Shown one piece after another: positions 35,007-47,295 of a stretch of DNA of 64,000 nt. The stretch is from Symsagittifera roscoffensis (Eukaryota; Xenacoelomorpha; Acoela; Convolutidae), in NCBI RefSeq assembly GCF_963678635.1, contig NC_087070.1, forward strand, positions 38,454,600 to 38,518,599. The letters are read 5' to 3'. The stretch's first letter is position 1, and the number at the start of each line of letters is the position of its first letter. The notes under the pieces are model-generated. The model made no database searches and was not told the origin of the DNA. It saw only the letters and a list, made by a program, of their open reading frames with translations. Both the position numbers and the translations under genes were made by a program.

Positions 35007-36560
35007 GGGCAGGATGTCTTTCATGCAATCAAGCCTCTCGAATACTTCCAAGGACGAAATCAAAATACTCCTGTCGCTGTCCGTATGCCCATTGGCTGGG
35101 TTCTCAGTGGCCCACTCCCATCACCAATTGGTGTTCGAGCCACCACTTTCAAGTGCAATGTTGAAGACGTAGCACTTGCTGACCAAGTGAAGAAATGGTA
35201 CGAGCTAGAGTCGTATGGCACGTTTAAACAAGCTGATCCCCGTTCCTCAGCTGATTAACGTGCACAAAAAATTATTGACTCTACCACGATTCATAATGTC
35301 AGCCGTTATGCTGTCGGAATTCTCTGGGCTGATGACAACATTCATCTTCCCGATAACTTTTACGCTTCATTGGTCCAGTTTAAGTCTTTTGAAAAGCGTC
35401 TAGAGAAAGATTTAAACCTGAAAACTCAATACGCATCAGATATCCGAAGTGATCTCGAGAAGGGTTACGTAGTCCCGGTTAGCCCTCACGACTCAAAAAA
35501 CTGTTCAGACCGAGTATGGTACGTCCCGCACCACCCAGTTTCAAATTCGAACAAACCCGGCAAAGTTCGGCGCGTTTTAAACGGTGCTTCTAAGTTTCAC
35601 GGCAAATCACTGAATAATTCCCTTCTCGTCGGTCCCGATCTGCCTCAGAACTTTTTATTCGTTTTAATGCGCTTCCGAGAGCACAAATACGCAGTTTCCG
35701 CAGATATCGAAGGCATGTTTATGCAGGTCGGCTCACTAGAAAGCGATCAACGTTCCTTGCGTTTTTTGTGGCGGGAGGACCCAACATCAGATGTGAGTGT
35801 ATTTCAATATGCAAGGCATATATTTGGAGCGAAAGATTCTCCGACATGTGCTAATTATGCTCTTCGCCGAACAGCCGTCGATAACCAAGATCGTTACCCC
35901 GATGCCGCTTACGCCGTGCTAAACAACTTTTACATGGATGACTACCTTGGGTCTGTGAAAAACCCAGAAACTGCTTTAAGGTTAAGCCGCAGTTTAGTTA
36001 AACTGCTTAAGTTGGGTGGGTTTAATCTTACAAAATTTAATAGCAACGTTCCCAATTTGTGTTCGAAACTAAACCCTCCTAAGACCAGCGCCAACAACAG
36101 TAAGGAAATTATTACCGCTGCGATTAATCCGGAAACCGCATCGCATGTTCTCGGTCTCAAATGGGACCACGTCACCGATACGTTGGTTGTGAGCAGAGGA
36201 GTCAACCGCGAACTCAATGACTCTGTTACGCAGCGATCGGTCCTTAGTTTTGTGTCCTCCGTGTTCGACCCCATAGGTCTTGTCGCCCCGTATACCGTAC
36301 GCTTACGTTTGCTACTGAAAGATATCTGGAGATTGAGTGGCCAACAGTGGGACGACCCACTGCCAATTGAGTTGTGCCGCAGATTCACTGAATGGCACTC
36401 TGGCTTGCCAGTTTTAGGGCAGCTCAAAATACCTCGTTGCTATTTTGACTTCCCAGTAGATGAGGTTGAGCTGCACATGTTCGGTGATAGCTCATTGGAC
36501 GTTTTCTGTTCTGTAGCATTCCTTCGAGCTCAGAAAACGCCTATTCCAAATGTCAACTAG
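35007..36560 (+). pseudogene. BEL reverse transcriptase
   Basis: The frame continues from the protease after one stop, meets another TAA near 35257, then runs open to 36560. Visible are the pre-RT motif VRMPIGWVLSGPLPSP, the fingers with HHPVSNSNKPGKVRRVLNGA, the palm with AVSADIEGMFMQV (first catalytic Asp), the FGAKDSPTCANYALRR helix, and the YMDDYLGS box at about 35930 with both catalytic Asp residues. After RT comes the BEL connection with SVFDPIGLVAPYTVRLRLLL. The catalytic residues are intact; only the stops break it. Confidence 0.92.
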
Positions 36561-37066
36561 CGTTTGTCTTCGGTAAGGCAAGAGTAGCCACGATGAAGAT
36601 GCTTTCAATTCCGAAGTTGGAGCTTCAGGCTGCGCTTCTTGCTAGTCGCCTAAAGGATGATATCGAGAAAGCTCTGACACTGAGTATTTCCAAAGTGTTC
36701 ATGTGGACTGACAGCACAACAGTCCTTCAGTGGTTGAACTCGACAAGCAAACAGCCCGTCTTTGTAGCCAACCGAGTAGCCGAGATTCTGGAGTCAACAT
36801 CAATTGACCAATGGTTCCATGTTTTGAGTGGAGACAACCCCGCTGACACCGGAACTAGAGGTATTACTGCTGACTTCGTCAAGCAAAGCAGTTGGGTAAA
36901 CGGCCCTTCCTTTTTGAAAACTTCTGATTGGCCTTTCAATCCAAATACGGAAGTTAATGACAAAATTCGCCTGGATGGTCCGGTCTGCGATCTAAATGAG
37001 GGTTTAGAGGTCTCTTCCAATTTTCCGTGCACTGCAGTTTCGACTGACTTTGCCTTCCCTTGGTAA
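36440..37066 (+). pseudogene. BEL RNase H, frameshifted
   Basis: It starts in the RT frame with ELHMFGDSSLDVFCSVAF (first catalytic Asp), shifts by one frame near 36540, then continues with MLSIPKLELQAALLASRL (Glu) and MWTDSTTVLQWLNS (Asp), and ends with the family block FHVLSGDNPADTGTRG. A stop at 37064-37066 ends the frame. Confidence 0.88.
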
Positions 37067-37263
37067 GAGTATAGCTCGTTCTTTAAGATAAAGCGACTGG
37101 TCGCATATATGTTGAGACTCTCACAGAAGCATAGACATTTCAGATCACCAGATAAGGCCATAATTGATGCAGCAGAACTTGTCATTTCAAAGGAAAACTT
37201 TCGCAACTTTCGCAGTTAGAGTCATTCCCAGCTGAAAGTAAACAATTAGCAGCTGGAAAATAT

Positions 37264-37575
37264 GTGAAAACATCGAGCCGTATATCATCGTATTCGCTTT
37301 TTATCGGACCGAACGGTTTAATTAGATCTACCGGCCGTATCCAACGTCTTTCCGCAACCGCATTCGAAACTCGCCATCCAATAATTTTGGATAGCCGCCA
37401 TCGCCTAATCCGATTGTTTCTCCGTTTTTATCACATTAAGCACGAAAATCAGCCAGTCGACTACCTTCGTTCCGTCATTCATCAGCAATTTGTTGTACTA
37501 CGCTTAAGATCTGCACTAAGAGCTATTGAAACACATTGCGTGTGCTGTAGAAAGCAAAAACCGTTCCTCCAATGA
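37264..37575 (+). pseudogene. BEL integrase zinc-binding region
   Basis: HPIILDSRHRLIRLFLRFYH, then HQQFVVLRLRSALRAI and CVCCRKQKP give the H-x-H plus C-x-x-C finger of the integrase_H2C2 type. A stop at 37573-37575 separates it from the core, which resumes in another frame. 37067-37263 between RNase H and this segment is coding-like but broken. Confidence 0.85.
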
Positions 37576-37589
37576 TGTCTGATCTTCCC

Positions 37590-38110
37590 GCGGAGCGTCT
37601 AGGTTACTGCCAGCCACCGTTTTCGAACTGCGGCGTCGATTATTTTGGACCAATTCATGTAACCATTCGTCGATCTTCCGAGAAACGCTGGGGTTTTCTA
37701 TTTACTTGCTGAACGACTCGCGCAATTCACATTGAGTTGGTTCCATCCATGGACACCAGTTCATGTGTGATGGCTATCGACCGCTTTATTTCTAGGCGAG
37801 GAACACCCTCAATAATTTGGTCGGACAACGGAACAAACTTTGTAAGAGCCGAAAAAGAGCTTCTTCTGTGCATCAAAAATTGGAACGCAGAAGCTCCACT
37901 GTCGCTCGTACACAAAGGCATTAAGAGGAAATATAATCAGACAAGTGCACCACATCAAGGTGGAGCATGGGAGCGAATGGTGCGCAGTTGTAAGCGTGTG
38001 TTTTATGCAATCTTAGGGCCAAGAAAGTTGACTGACGAGATTTTGAACACAACCATGTGCCTAGTTGAAGGTTCACTAAATGCCGTCCACTCACTCCCGT
38101 TTCTGACGAC
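37590..38110 (+). pseudogene. BEL integrase catalytic core
   Basis: The three acidic positions are all visible: the GVDYFGPI block near 37633 (Asp), TPSIIWSDNGTNFVRAEKEL near 37810 (Asp), and SAPHQGGAWERMVRSCKRV near 37960 (Glu). A stop near 37708 and a frame change near 38110 break it. Confidence 0.9.
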
Positions 38111-38517
38111 CCACATAGTCTTGATGCTTTGACGCCGAATCATTTCCTCTTAGGTCAGCACAGTCTAACGTTTCCGTCTCTAAGGTCGAGTAAAAACTAT
38201 TCTCACTCTAAACGCTATGCCCGTGCGCAGTCGTACGCAAACGCAATTTGGCAGCGATGGTTAAGTGAGTACGTCCCTACACTCAATAAAAGAGTTAAGT
38301 GGCATGCTCCTCCCGAATATTATTTGAAAACGGGAGATATGGTGTGGTTAGTTGAATCCACTAGCCCTAGGGGCCACTACACACTAGCACGCATAATGTC
38401 GCTAAAATACGGCAAAGACAACACCGCCCGCTCCGCAAACCTAAGGACCGTTTCCGGAAACTACACTCGGCCGCTCGTTAAGCTCGCTCCGGTTCTCGCT
38501 CCTTCGGGGGTGGAGGA
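38111..38517 (+). pseudogene. BEL integrase C-terminal region (DUF5641 type)
   Basis: LTPNHFLLGQHS, then AIWQRWLSEYVPTLNKRVKW and LKTGDMVWLVE form the C-terminal block usual in BEL/Pao polyproteins. It ends with RPLVKLAPVL just before the G-rich polypurine stretch GGGGGTGGAGGA and the 3' LTR. The stop codon falls in the first bases of the LTR. Confidence 0.88.
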
Positions 38518-38966
38518 TGTTAATGCTACATAGCATTAAAGTTGAAAGTATAGTATAAAGCCAGTATAGTTGCTTAGCAATACCAGCTATATAGCTCAGC
38601 GTATACCTAGTGCGTTCCGGGGAGTTCGGCGTGGGTTCGATTCTCACGTAAGTCGTTTCATTTGAGAATCCTATTTGAGCCGAACCTGACAGAACATAAA
38701 ATGCTAATATTTTAATCGGTTCAAAATTGGTTTGCAATTGAGTTTCTGTTAATTAAACTGCGTGAACTAAGTGTGAATTCATTGTGAAAAAACACATAAA
38801 TCACACAAATCAGCGCATGAACAAGCCCAGTTTTTAACTTGATACGTGTAATGTTGTTGCTAATTCCGTGCAATATAAATTACTAAAATTCGCCGTTTCT
38901 TGATTCTCTTGAATTAAACCGATTCTGTTTCCTGTTTGTATTTGAGTTGTAAAAAAGGCCAGAATA
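38518..38966 (+). repeat. 3' LTR of BEL element
   Basis: 449 bp, starting TGTTAATG immediately after a polypurine tract. The right flank is ATGGT, the target duplication. Confidence 0.95.
38590..38656 (+). other. tRNA-like stretch inside BEL LTR
   Basis: TATAGCTCAGCGTATAC resembles a pol III A box (TRGCNNAGY). About 40 bases on, GTGGGTTCGATTCTCAC forms a five-pair T-stem (one G-T pair) with a seven-base TTCGATT loop, i.e. a good B box. The D-arm is partial (GCTC with GTGC), and CCG-GGGAGTT-CGG could be a shortened anticodon arm but lacks T at position 33. In the 5' LTR the T-stem is broken by two changes. It is a tRNA-derived or tRNA-mimicking segment rather than a tRNA gene. Confidence 0.5.
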
Positions 38967-39798
38967 ATGGTTTTGTTGAGTTACAAATTTTGTTGTTTCA
39001 AATTTTCATCAAATTGAAACCAACCTTCAGCTTCTGTTTGCACGTGCTCTTTATATAATACATAAAAGTTTGAGTAGCTTTTATGTGAAAATTACCATAA
39101 ATTGAGACACAGGAATCATTGGATAATTTTTTTATTCCCAAGCTTTTTAGAACATTTTGCTTTGACCCCTCTAAAACAAGGAGAAGGAACTAAGGCCTAG
39201 GAGTTATTTTTTCACGTGATATCAACTACCTCAATGCAGGCCCCTGTAAAACCTAATATGATATTACGTTGAACGCCTTTGCAAAGTTGCAATTAAAATT
39301 TCAAAAGATACCTCGAGAAAATTCCGTGCTGCGAAAAGCTTGGAGTTTTTTGGTCCTCAGACAAACTTCCACGAAAAGAAAGAGAATGAGTGAACACCCA
39401 ACCGTATTCAAGAAATTCGAGATCAAGTTAACAATTTAACACCATACACCATAACCCCCCCCCCCCCCCAAAAAAAAATGTTGACCAAGTTAACATCTTC
39501 AACGCCAGCGTTTGATTCAGATTAAATTTGTTAAGCGCTGCAAGTGAAATCAGCAGAAAATTGGAAAATTAGTCAAGAAATATTTGGAAAGAGGCTACTA
39601 CTTTCTAATATTTAGTGTTGTCTTGACAGACTATTGAAATCGGAACATTCTGTGCCACTTGAACAGGAACCGGGTATTTTTTTCATATTTATCAAAATTT
39701 TAACTTACAAATCCACCCAGGACTTCAACGATGTCTGGCGTGAAAAAGAAGGGCGTGGTCTCCCGTGCAATCATCTAAACATAAACACCTGTTCTGAG
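38967..39798. repeat. Duplicated block, unit 1 (right of BEL)
   Basis: This continues 29163-29809 across the BEL insertion. Together the two pieces match 45878-47295 nearly base for base. The block contains LINE 5' sequence, intron sequence and the PI3K exon 39709-39774. It holds an 11-base C run at about 39454 that is shorter in unit 2. Confidence 0.9.
39709..39774 (-). CDS. PI3K p110 exon, activation loop
   Basis: 22 codons, phase 0 at both ends. The acceptor is ATGTTTAG|ATG and the donor TTT|GTAAGT, close to consensus. It reads MIARETTPFFFTPDIVEVLG and two more residues. The p110 family has K/R-E-R-V-P-F-V-L-T-x-D-F-x-x-V-x here, so this is the activation loop and the start of the next helix. 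It sits inside a duplicated block and has a near-identical, in-frame copy at 47206-47271. Confidence 0.9.
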
Positions 39799-40522
<724 letters not shown>

Positions 40523-40766
40523 CTACACAAATGCACAAAGGTCACTACTCCAATAACAAACGGCAATGAACAAACGGTAAATTAACCCTGATGGGTCGCT
40601 ATTTGAAGCAAATATTCAAATTGTGTTAATTCTACTGCCGAATTACCACAGAGCCGAAACTGAAGTATTCAACAGCGCCAAAAATGAGGGATTTTCGAAA
40701 ATTTTGAGTTCTGTTTGTGAATTGTTGTCAATTTGTTTGAAGACTGTTTTGTCGGTGAATTCCCAT

Positions 40767-41150
40767 AGGTCCCAATATCATAGCACCCAAAATAAAAAAC
40801 TCAGTCGCATAAGTCCCAAAATTTATCTTCTTGAATTCTGATTGGTTGAAATTTGAGCCAACGAGTTTATGAATTGATTGTTTACTGTTCAAGCAGCCTA
40901 AACTCAAGCTGCAGAATAGTGACCGCCGCAGCCGCGCTAACGTGTTGCGAGCTTGCCACCAAAGTGTAGGACTCTATACAAAATTTAGAGTCGGTTATCG
41001 CCGCAAAGCGGCGAAGCGCGGTACCCACCGGCGACTTTGAACCGAGACTCGGCTAATTTAGTCTTTTGACCAATTGAAAAGATTTGGGACTTATGCGACT
41101 GCTATTTTATTTTGGGGCCTGTGGCACTGATTTTTCATTTTGGGACTTAT
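40767..41150. repeat. Foldback repeat next to catalytic exon
   Basis: CACCCAAAATAAAAAACTCA and CAGTCGCATAAGTCCCAAA on the left are inverted on the right as TTTGGGACTTATGCGACTG and TATTTTATTTTGGGGCC. The arms are about 60-70 bases and the centre is GC-rich (CGCCGCAAAGCGGCG hairpin near 40998). A non-autonomous foldback element is likely. Only its right tip is present in unit 2 of the duplication (47296 onward). Confidence 0.72.
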
Positions 41151-44100
41151 TGATACGCACGGTTTTGTCTTGGAGCGCATTCGAGAATAAAACTTGACAA
41201 TTTGCTGAGTTAATTGGTGGAATCCCTCATACGGAACGGACCGAATGCGCGAAAACAAAAATCATCCAATCAGATTTCAGTAATCTAAAATTTGGAAAGA
41301 AAGTAAACATTTCCAGGGATTGAATATTGGCCGAATATAAAAACGGCAGAAATATGCAAAACTTTCAAATTGTCACTGACCTCCACCGAATTGGAACAAA
41401 TTTTATATTTCAATTGTTTCGTTATGAAAGAAGCAAAATATTGCTTCATTTATTTCATTTTAATTGAAAGACAATTGATTCACTTTAAAATTGACTTTCG
41501 ACTAATTTTGTTTTCGTGCTTTTGCCTACGATTTTTTCTTCCATTCGGCCCTTCGCGCATGAGAATAGCCTCCGGCACAATGTATTGATTGCTGACATAG
41601 AATATTGCTATTAATTGATTGCGAGAGAGCAATTTTTGGAGAAAAAAAATGTTGGCGTGGGAATAGGGAGTGAATTTGACCTGTTGCTGTTATTTGGATG
41701 CTGCTGCGTTTTTGTTTTGCTTTATGTTTGCTTTGCTCTGCGTGTTAGCTTTGATTTATGTTTGCCTTGTCTATTTTCATTAAGAATATTCATTTAATGG
41801 TCTGAGGCAAAGTCTGTTACCGCAAATTTTAGAGATGCAGTTTTTTTGAAACTGAATTAGTCAGACTGGACAGAAGAGAAAAAATGAGGATTATTTTATA
41901 CACTGAATCAGTTGGTAAGAAAAAGGCGTTTCCTACGAAACCTTTTCTATAGCTTCGAAAATTATTTCATAGCTTGATTTGATTTGCTTAATGTGTGTAT
42001 TAAGCAAAATGTTGCTGTTTTTAGTTGATTCGTTTCAGACTGAAATAAATTTGTATCCGCATAATTTTGGACAAAAAGTGGGCAGGTACTGTCTAGCCTT
42101 GAAGTTGAATCAAGTTCATCTAGCTCTGATTGATTCTTAAGCGTTGCACTTGATACCTGCTTAACCATTGCGCCTTATGTCAGCTAAAACATGGCATTAA
42201 CTTTTCTGTCATTCATTTAATATATAGGATAACAGTCTGTTTTTTTTTACTTTTTTTTTGTCATAAAGGATTCTCTTTTGTAAAACATACTTAAATTGCA
42301 CCTTTCTCATTGTAGCGCCCAGGCCCAACAATAAAAAAAATTATAGCCATACCGTAATAAAAAAATTGTAATAAGTGAGAGGGGTTGTATTCAAAAATCT
42401 CAAAGTTAATCGCGAAAACCTCAGTAAGAAAATAAATCCAGGCCATTAAAATTAATACTGACCGATTAGATAATGAGAAGATGAACTTTCAAGACTGATT
42501 AACTCTTATGATTTTATTAATCATAGCCAGACCGTAATAAAAAAAATGTATTAAGTGAGAGGGGGGCTAAAATAAATTTCTTGAACTAGCAATAGCATTC
42601 TTTGATTTTGTTGTTTTAGCCCCGGATTAATGTTCCTAAAACGGGTGGCGTCATTGATGCTTGAAGGTCAGAAAGCTTGAAATTAATTTTTTTCTTACTT
42701 TCAGCCAGTCAGAATTGAGTATTCAAAAATCTCAAAGTTAATCGCGAAAACCTCAGTAAGAAAATAAATCCAGGCCATTAAAATTAATACTGACCGATTA
42801 GATAATGAGAAGATGAACTTTCAAGACTGATAAACTCTTATGATTTTGAACTTATTAATCTTGATGATTATATGAATAGTAATGCGGCTGTAACCCGAAA
42901 TTTGTAATATTTTTGATTATTTTCCACTGAAATAAAACATTTTCTGTTAATATTGACTTCGACTTTGTGAGAAAGGTATTTAGCCAATAGAAACGCTTAG
43001 CGATTTTGATTGGTTGAGGATTTCCAAGAAGGAAGGACTGAATGCGCAAAAAAAACTCGTGGGCAAAGGACCGAAAACAAGTTAGCCGAAAGTCAATTTT
43101 TAAAAAGAAGCAGTTGCCATTCAATTACAATGAAATAAATGAAGCAATATTTCGCTTCTTTCATAACGAAACACTTGAAATATAAAATTTGTTCCAATTC
43201 GGTGGAGGTCAGTGACAATTTGAAAGTTTTGCATATTTCTGCCGTTTTTATATTCGGCCAAAATTCAATCCCTGGAAATGTTTACTTTCTTTCCAAATTT
43301 TAGATTACTGAAATCTGATTGGCTGATTTTTGTTTTCGCGCATTCGGTCCTTTGCGTATGAGAGGGAGGGTTCTCATGCTTGAAGGAGCGAATGCTTGAA
43401 AAACTTCAACCAATCAAAATTGCTAAGCGTTTCTATTGGCTAAAGGCTTTTCTCACAAAATCGGAAACAGAAATCTGATTGGCTGATTTTTGTTTTCGCG
43501 CATTCGGTCCTTTGCGTATGAGAGGGAGGGTTCTCATGCTTGAAGGAGCGAATGCTTGAAAAACTTCAACCAATCAAAATTGTTAAGCGTTTCTATTGGC
43601 TAAAGGCTTTTCTCACAAAATCGAAATCAATATTAACAAAAAATGTTTTAAATCAGTGGAAAATAATCGAAAATATTACAAAATGCGGATTACAACCGCA
43701 ATACTATTCAGATAATCATAAGTAATTTTCAGTCTTGAAAACTAATCTGCTTTTTATCTAATCGGTCAATATTAACACTAATGGCCTGGATTTATTTTCT
43801 TACTTTGAGATTTTCACGATTTGGTTCGAGATTTTGAACACTCAATTCTGATTGGCTGAAAGTAAGCTAAAATTAATTTCAAGCTTTTGGTCCTTCAAGC
43901 ATGAGGGACGCCACCATTTTTGACTTTTCAACTTCCGTCGATTCGAACTTATGTACTTGTCAGTGATTTGGGAGCAGTAAAAACAGTATTCAAAATAACT
44001 TTCTGCACTGTTGAACAACATTTTCTGTTCGGCACAGTTGAAGAACATTTTCTTTTTCGGCACTGTTGTACTGCCCCTAAAAGCTAAATGATTGATTATT

Positions 44101-44315
44101 AATACATTTTTTTATTTTGCGCTTTCTAATTTACTACATTTGATTCGATTATGTGAGCTTCGGCGAGTTATTAATAACGTCCAATGAAGTACTAACAGCT
44201 CCTTGAGTTTAAAATACACAAAACAGTCCAAAAGGAAGGAAAAGCTGATCCCCATATTTTGCCCAACCGAAAAAAAACATCGATACTTCTTCACAGAATA
44301 GATTATTCCATGCCT
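41117..44315. repeat. Duplicated repeat block, unit 1
   Basis: Matches 47296-50204 in order and orientation. It is made of modules: one starting near 41220 (CCGAATGCGCGAAAAC), one at 41800-42320 (TCTGAGGCAAAGTCTG to GTAGCGCCC), and a long foldback 42627-43915. The first module is inverted relative to 43080-43350. No credible coding sequence. Confidence 0.82.
42627..43915. mobile_element. Long foldback element, about 1.3 kb
   Basis: The ends are inverted: GGTGGCGTCATTGATGCTTG on the left and CAAGCATGAGGGACGCCACC on the right. Arms of about 400 bases are inverted copies (for example CCAGGCCATTAAAATTAATA on the left, TATTAACACTAATGGCCTGG on the right). The middle, 43315-43621, has a local tandem duplication of about 155 bp containing GATTGGCTGATTTTTG. 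A related element lies at 48597-49857. There is no transposase frame. Confidence 0.72.
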
Positions 44316-44329
44316 AGGTTTTATTCCAT

Positions 44330-45877
44330 GCCTATCTAACGATCTGAGGCAAAGTCTGTTACCGCAAATTTTAGAGATGCAGTTTTTTTCAAACTGATTA
44401 ATTACTCAGACTGGACAGAAGAGAAAAAAGAAGGATTATTTCATACACTGAATCAGTTGGTAAGAAAAAAACGTTTCCGACGCAACCTTTTCCATAGCTT
44501 CGAAAATTATTTCATAGCTTGATTTGATTTTCTTAATGTGTGTATTAAGCAAAATGTTGCTGTTTATAGTTGATTCGTTTCAGACTGAAATAAATCTGTA
44601 TCCGCATAATTTCGGACAAAAAGTGGGCAGGTACTGTCTAGCCTTGAAGTTGAATCAAGTTCATCTAGCTCTGATTGATTCTTAAGCGTTGCGCTTGATA
44701 CATGCTTAACCATTGCGCCTTATGTCAGCTAAAACATGGCATCAACTTTTCTGTCATTCATTTAATATAAAGGATAACAGTCTCTTTTTTTGATTTTTTA
44801 TTGTCATAAAGGATTCTTTTTTGTTAAACAAACTTAAATTGCCTCTTTCTCATTGTAGCGCCCCAACCTAACAATAAAAAATCATAGCCAGACCGTAATA
44901 AAAAAAATGTATTAAGTGAGAGGGGGGCTAAAATAAATTTCTTGAACTAGCAATAGCATTCTTTGATTTTGTTGTTTTAGCCCCGGATTAATGTTCCTAA
45001 AACGGGTGGCGTCATTAATGCTTGAAGGTCAGAAAGCTTGAAATTAATTTTTTTCTTACTTTCAGCCAGTCAGAATTGAGTATTCAAAAATCTCAAAGTT
45101 AATCGCGAAAGACTCAGTAAGAAAATAAATCCAGGCCATTAAAATTAATACTGACCGATTAGATAATGAGAAGATGAACTTTCAAGACTGATAAACTCTT
45201 ATGATTTTGAACTTATTAATCTTGATGATTATATGAATAGTAATGCGGCTGTAACCCGAAATTTGTAATATTTTTGATTATTTTCCACTGAAATAAAACA
45301 TTTTCTGTTAATATTGACTTCGACTTTGTGAGAAAGGTATTTAGCCAATAGAAACGCTTAGCGATTTCGATTGGTTGAAGTTTTCCAAGCATTCGGCCCT
45401 TAAGCATGAGAACCCTCCCCATCAAAAATGGCCATTTTAATTGATGTAGCTTGTTGAACAAAAAAACCATTCCCCAAGAGCGTCGTCTTAAACTTTTCTG
45501 AACAAATATTTAACTCGACGGCTATTCTCATACGCGAAGGACTGAATGCGGGAAAAAAAACTCGTGGGCAAAGGACCGAAAACAAGTTAGCCGAAAGTCA
45601 ATTTTTAAAAAGAAGCAGTTGCCATTCAATTAAAATTAAATAAATGAAGCAATATTTCGCTTCTTTCATTACGAAACACTTGAAATACAAAATTGTTCCA
45701 TTTCGGTGGCGGTCAGTGACAATTTGAAAGTTTTGCATATTTCTGTCGATTTTATATTCGGCCAATATTCAATCCCTGGAAATGTTTACTTTCTTTCCAA
45801 ATTTTAGATTAATGAAATCTGATTGGCTGATTTTTGTTTTCGCGCATTCGGTCCTTTGCGTATGAGGGGATGGAATG
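44330..45877. repeat. Extra copy of the 41800-43390 modules
   Basis: It repeats the segment beginning CTGAGGCAAAGTCTGTTACC and the left arm of the foldback, then a different middle (CATCAAAAATGGCCATTTTA) and the CGCATTCGGTCCTTTGCG terminus. It has no counterpart in unit 2 after 50204, so it arose by a separate event. Confidence 0.78.
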
Positions 45878-45879
45878 CT

Positions 45880-46480
45880 TGTTGTTTTGATCTCTGCCGA
45901 AAAAAAAACCGTTTTTCACAGGAGTTATTTTGCAAGCTGCAACTCTATGAGGCTTGAATTTCTTAACGGATTTCTCAATCGTTTCCCGAAATTGTTCACA
46001 AGTTTCTTTTCCGGTTAGTCCCCCATCACTAGCATCATGTCCCACATGCTTAACAAGAGTTTCAACTTTTGTCCCATAAGTATACTTGTCAACAATACTA
46101 TTAACGTCAATTAGAGTAGCCGATGAATATGAATATATATTGCAGTTAGTGGTCCAATATCCTGTTGATTAATTTTTCGGTTTGAGCGGAAAATAACCGA
46201 GGGACAAATTCGGGCTGAAATTCGTCATTGTATTGTTTAAACGTCTGATACTTGTTGTTTTTGTTCTAGTAAGTTGTCAATCATGTTTTCAGTTTGTTTT
46301 CGGATAGTTTCCTGTTTATATTGTAGGGTCTGTTGTTGTAGACGAGCTTCTTGTAATTGTACTTGCTTTTTCAAAATGGTATCTTCATGGTCTAGCTTCT
46401 GATTTTTTCTTCCGCTAGCAATTGCAATTTTTTAGCCTCTAGAAGCAGAACTGCATTGTTCATATTAGCTAAGCAAGCCA
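45880..46480 (-). pseudogene. LINE ORF1 fragment, second copy
   Basis: A truncated copy of the LINE 5' region. The frame 46045-45880 reads the block MGHDASDGGLTGKETCEQFR without a break, which supports the SGNH-like reading at 29150-29400. The coiled-coil start is at about 46480. The LINE ends abruptly at 45877, where the block boundary lies. Confidence 0.7.
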
Positions 46481-47205
46481 TGGTTTTGTTGAGTTACAAT
46501 TTTTGTTGTTTCAAATTTTCTTCAAATTGAAACCAACCTTCAGCTTCTGTTTGCACGTGCACTTTATATAATACATAAAAGTTTGAGTGGTTTTTATGTG
46601 AATATTACCATAATTCGAGACACAGGAATCATTGGATAATTTTTTTATTCCCAAGCTTTTTAGAAAATTGTTGCTTTGACCCCTCTAAAACAAGAAGGAA
46701 CTAAGGCCTAGGAGTTATTTTTCACGTGATATCAACTACCTCAATGCAAGCGCCTGTAGAACCTAATATGATATTACGTTGAACGCCTTTGCAAAGTTGC
46801 GACTACACTTCAAAAGATACCTCGAGAAAAATCCCTGTGCTACGAAAAGCTTGGAGTTTTTTGTTCCTCAGACAAACTTCCACGAAAAGAAAGAGAATGA
46901 GTGAACACCCAACCGTATTCAAGAAACTCGAGATCAAGTTAACACCCTACACCAAAACCCTCCCCCCAGAAAAAAACAACTGACCAAGTTAACATCTTCA
47001 ACCCCAGCGTTTGATTCAGATTAAAATTGTTCAGCGCTGCAAGTAAAATCAGCAGAAAATTGGAAAATGAGTCAAGAGATATTTGGAAGAGGCTACTTCT
47101 TTCTAATATTTAGTGTTGTCTTGACAGACAATTGAAATCAGAACATTCTGTGCTACTTGAACAGCAACCGGGTACTATTTCATATTTGTCGAAATTTCAA
47201 CTTAC

Positions 47206-47271
47206 AAATCCACCCAGGACTTCAACGATGTCTGGCGTGAAAAAAAAAGGCGTGGTCTCCCGTGCAATCAT
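47206..47271 (-). pseudogene. Duplicate of PI3K activation-loop exon, out of order
   Basis: 66 bases that match exon 39709-39774, with acceptor (TTTAG) and donor (GTAAGT) both kept. By eye the two copies differ at two positions, both synonymous (a Pro codon and a Phe codon). It lies upstream of the catalytic-loop exon in transcript order, so its inclusion would place the activation loop ahead of the catalytic loop and add 22 residues in frame. It is therefore probably not used, but nothing in it is broken. Confidence 0.8.
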
Positions 47272-47295
47272 CTAAACATAAACACCTGTTCTGAG

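Larger units (their letters stand above)
29810..38966 (+). mobile_element. BEL/Pao LTR retrotransposon, 9.16 kb
   Basis: Full-length insertion, plus strand, inside a PI3K intron and antisense to the gene. LTRs 29810-30266 and 38518-38966 begin TGTTAATG and end CAGAATA, and differ by an 8-bp tandem duplication and about 20 substitutions by eye. The target duplication is a perfect 5 bp, in the 4-6 bp range for BEL/Pao. The internal order is primer site, an unidentified frame, gag, protease, RT, RNase H, integrase and a DUF5641-type C-terminus, which is diagnostic of BEL/Pao. At least two in-frame stops and several frameshifts show that it is inactive. Confidence 0.96.
45878..47295. repeat. Duplicated block, unit 2, with empty BEL site
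   Basis: Matches 29163-29809 joined to 38967-39798. At 46484 the site where BEL sits in unit 1 is uninterrupted (CCATGGTTTTG). At 47295/47296 the match jumps from the equivalent of 39798 to that of 41117, so about 1.3 kb including the catalytic-loop exon is missing here. Confidence 0.9.

Noticed and set aside
34269-37206. Antisense frames of 60-160 codons under the BEL gag and pol
   Set aside because: They mirror real plus-strand domains and contain no domains of their own.
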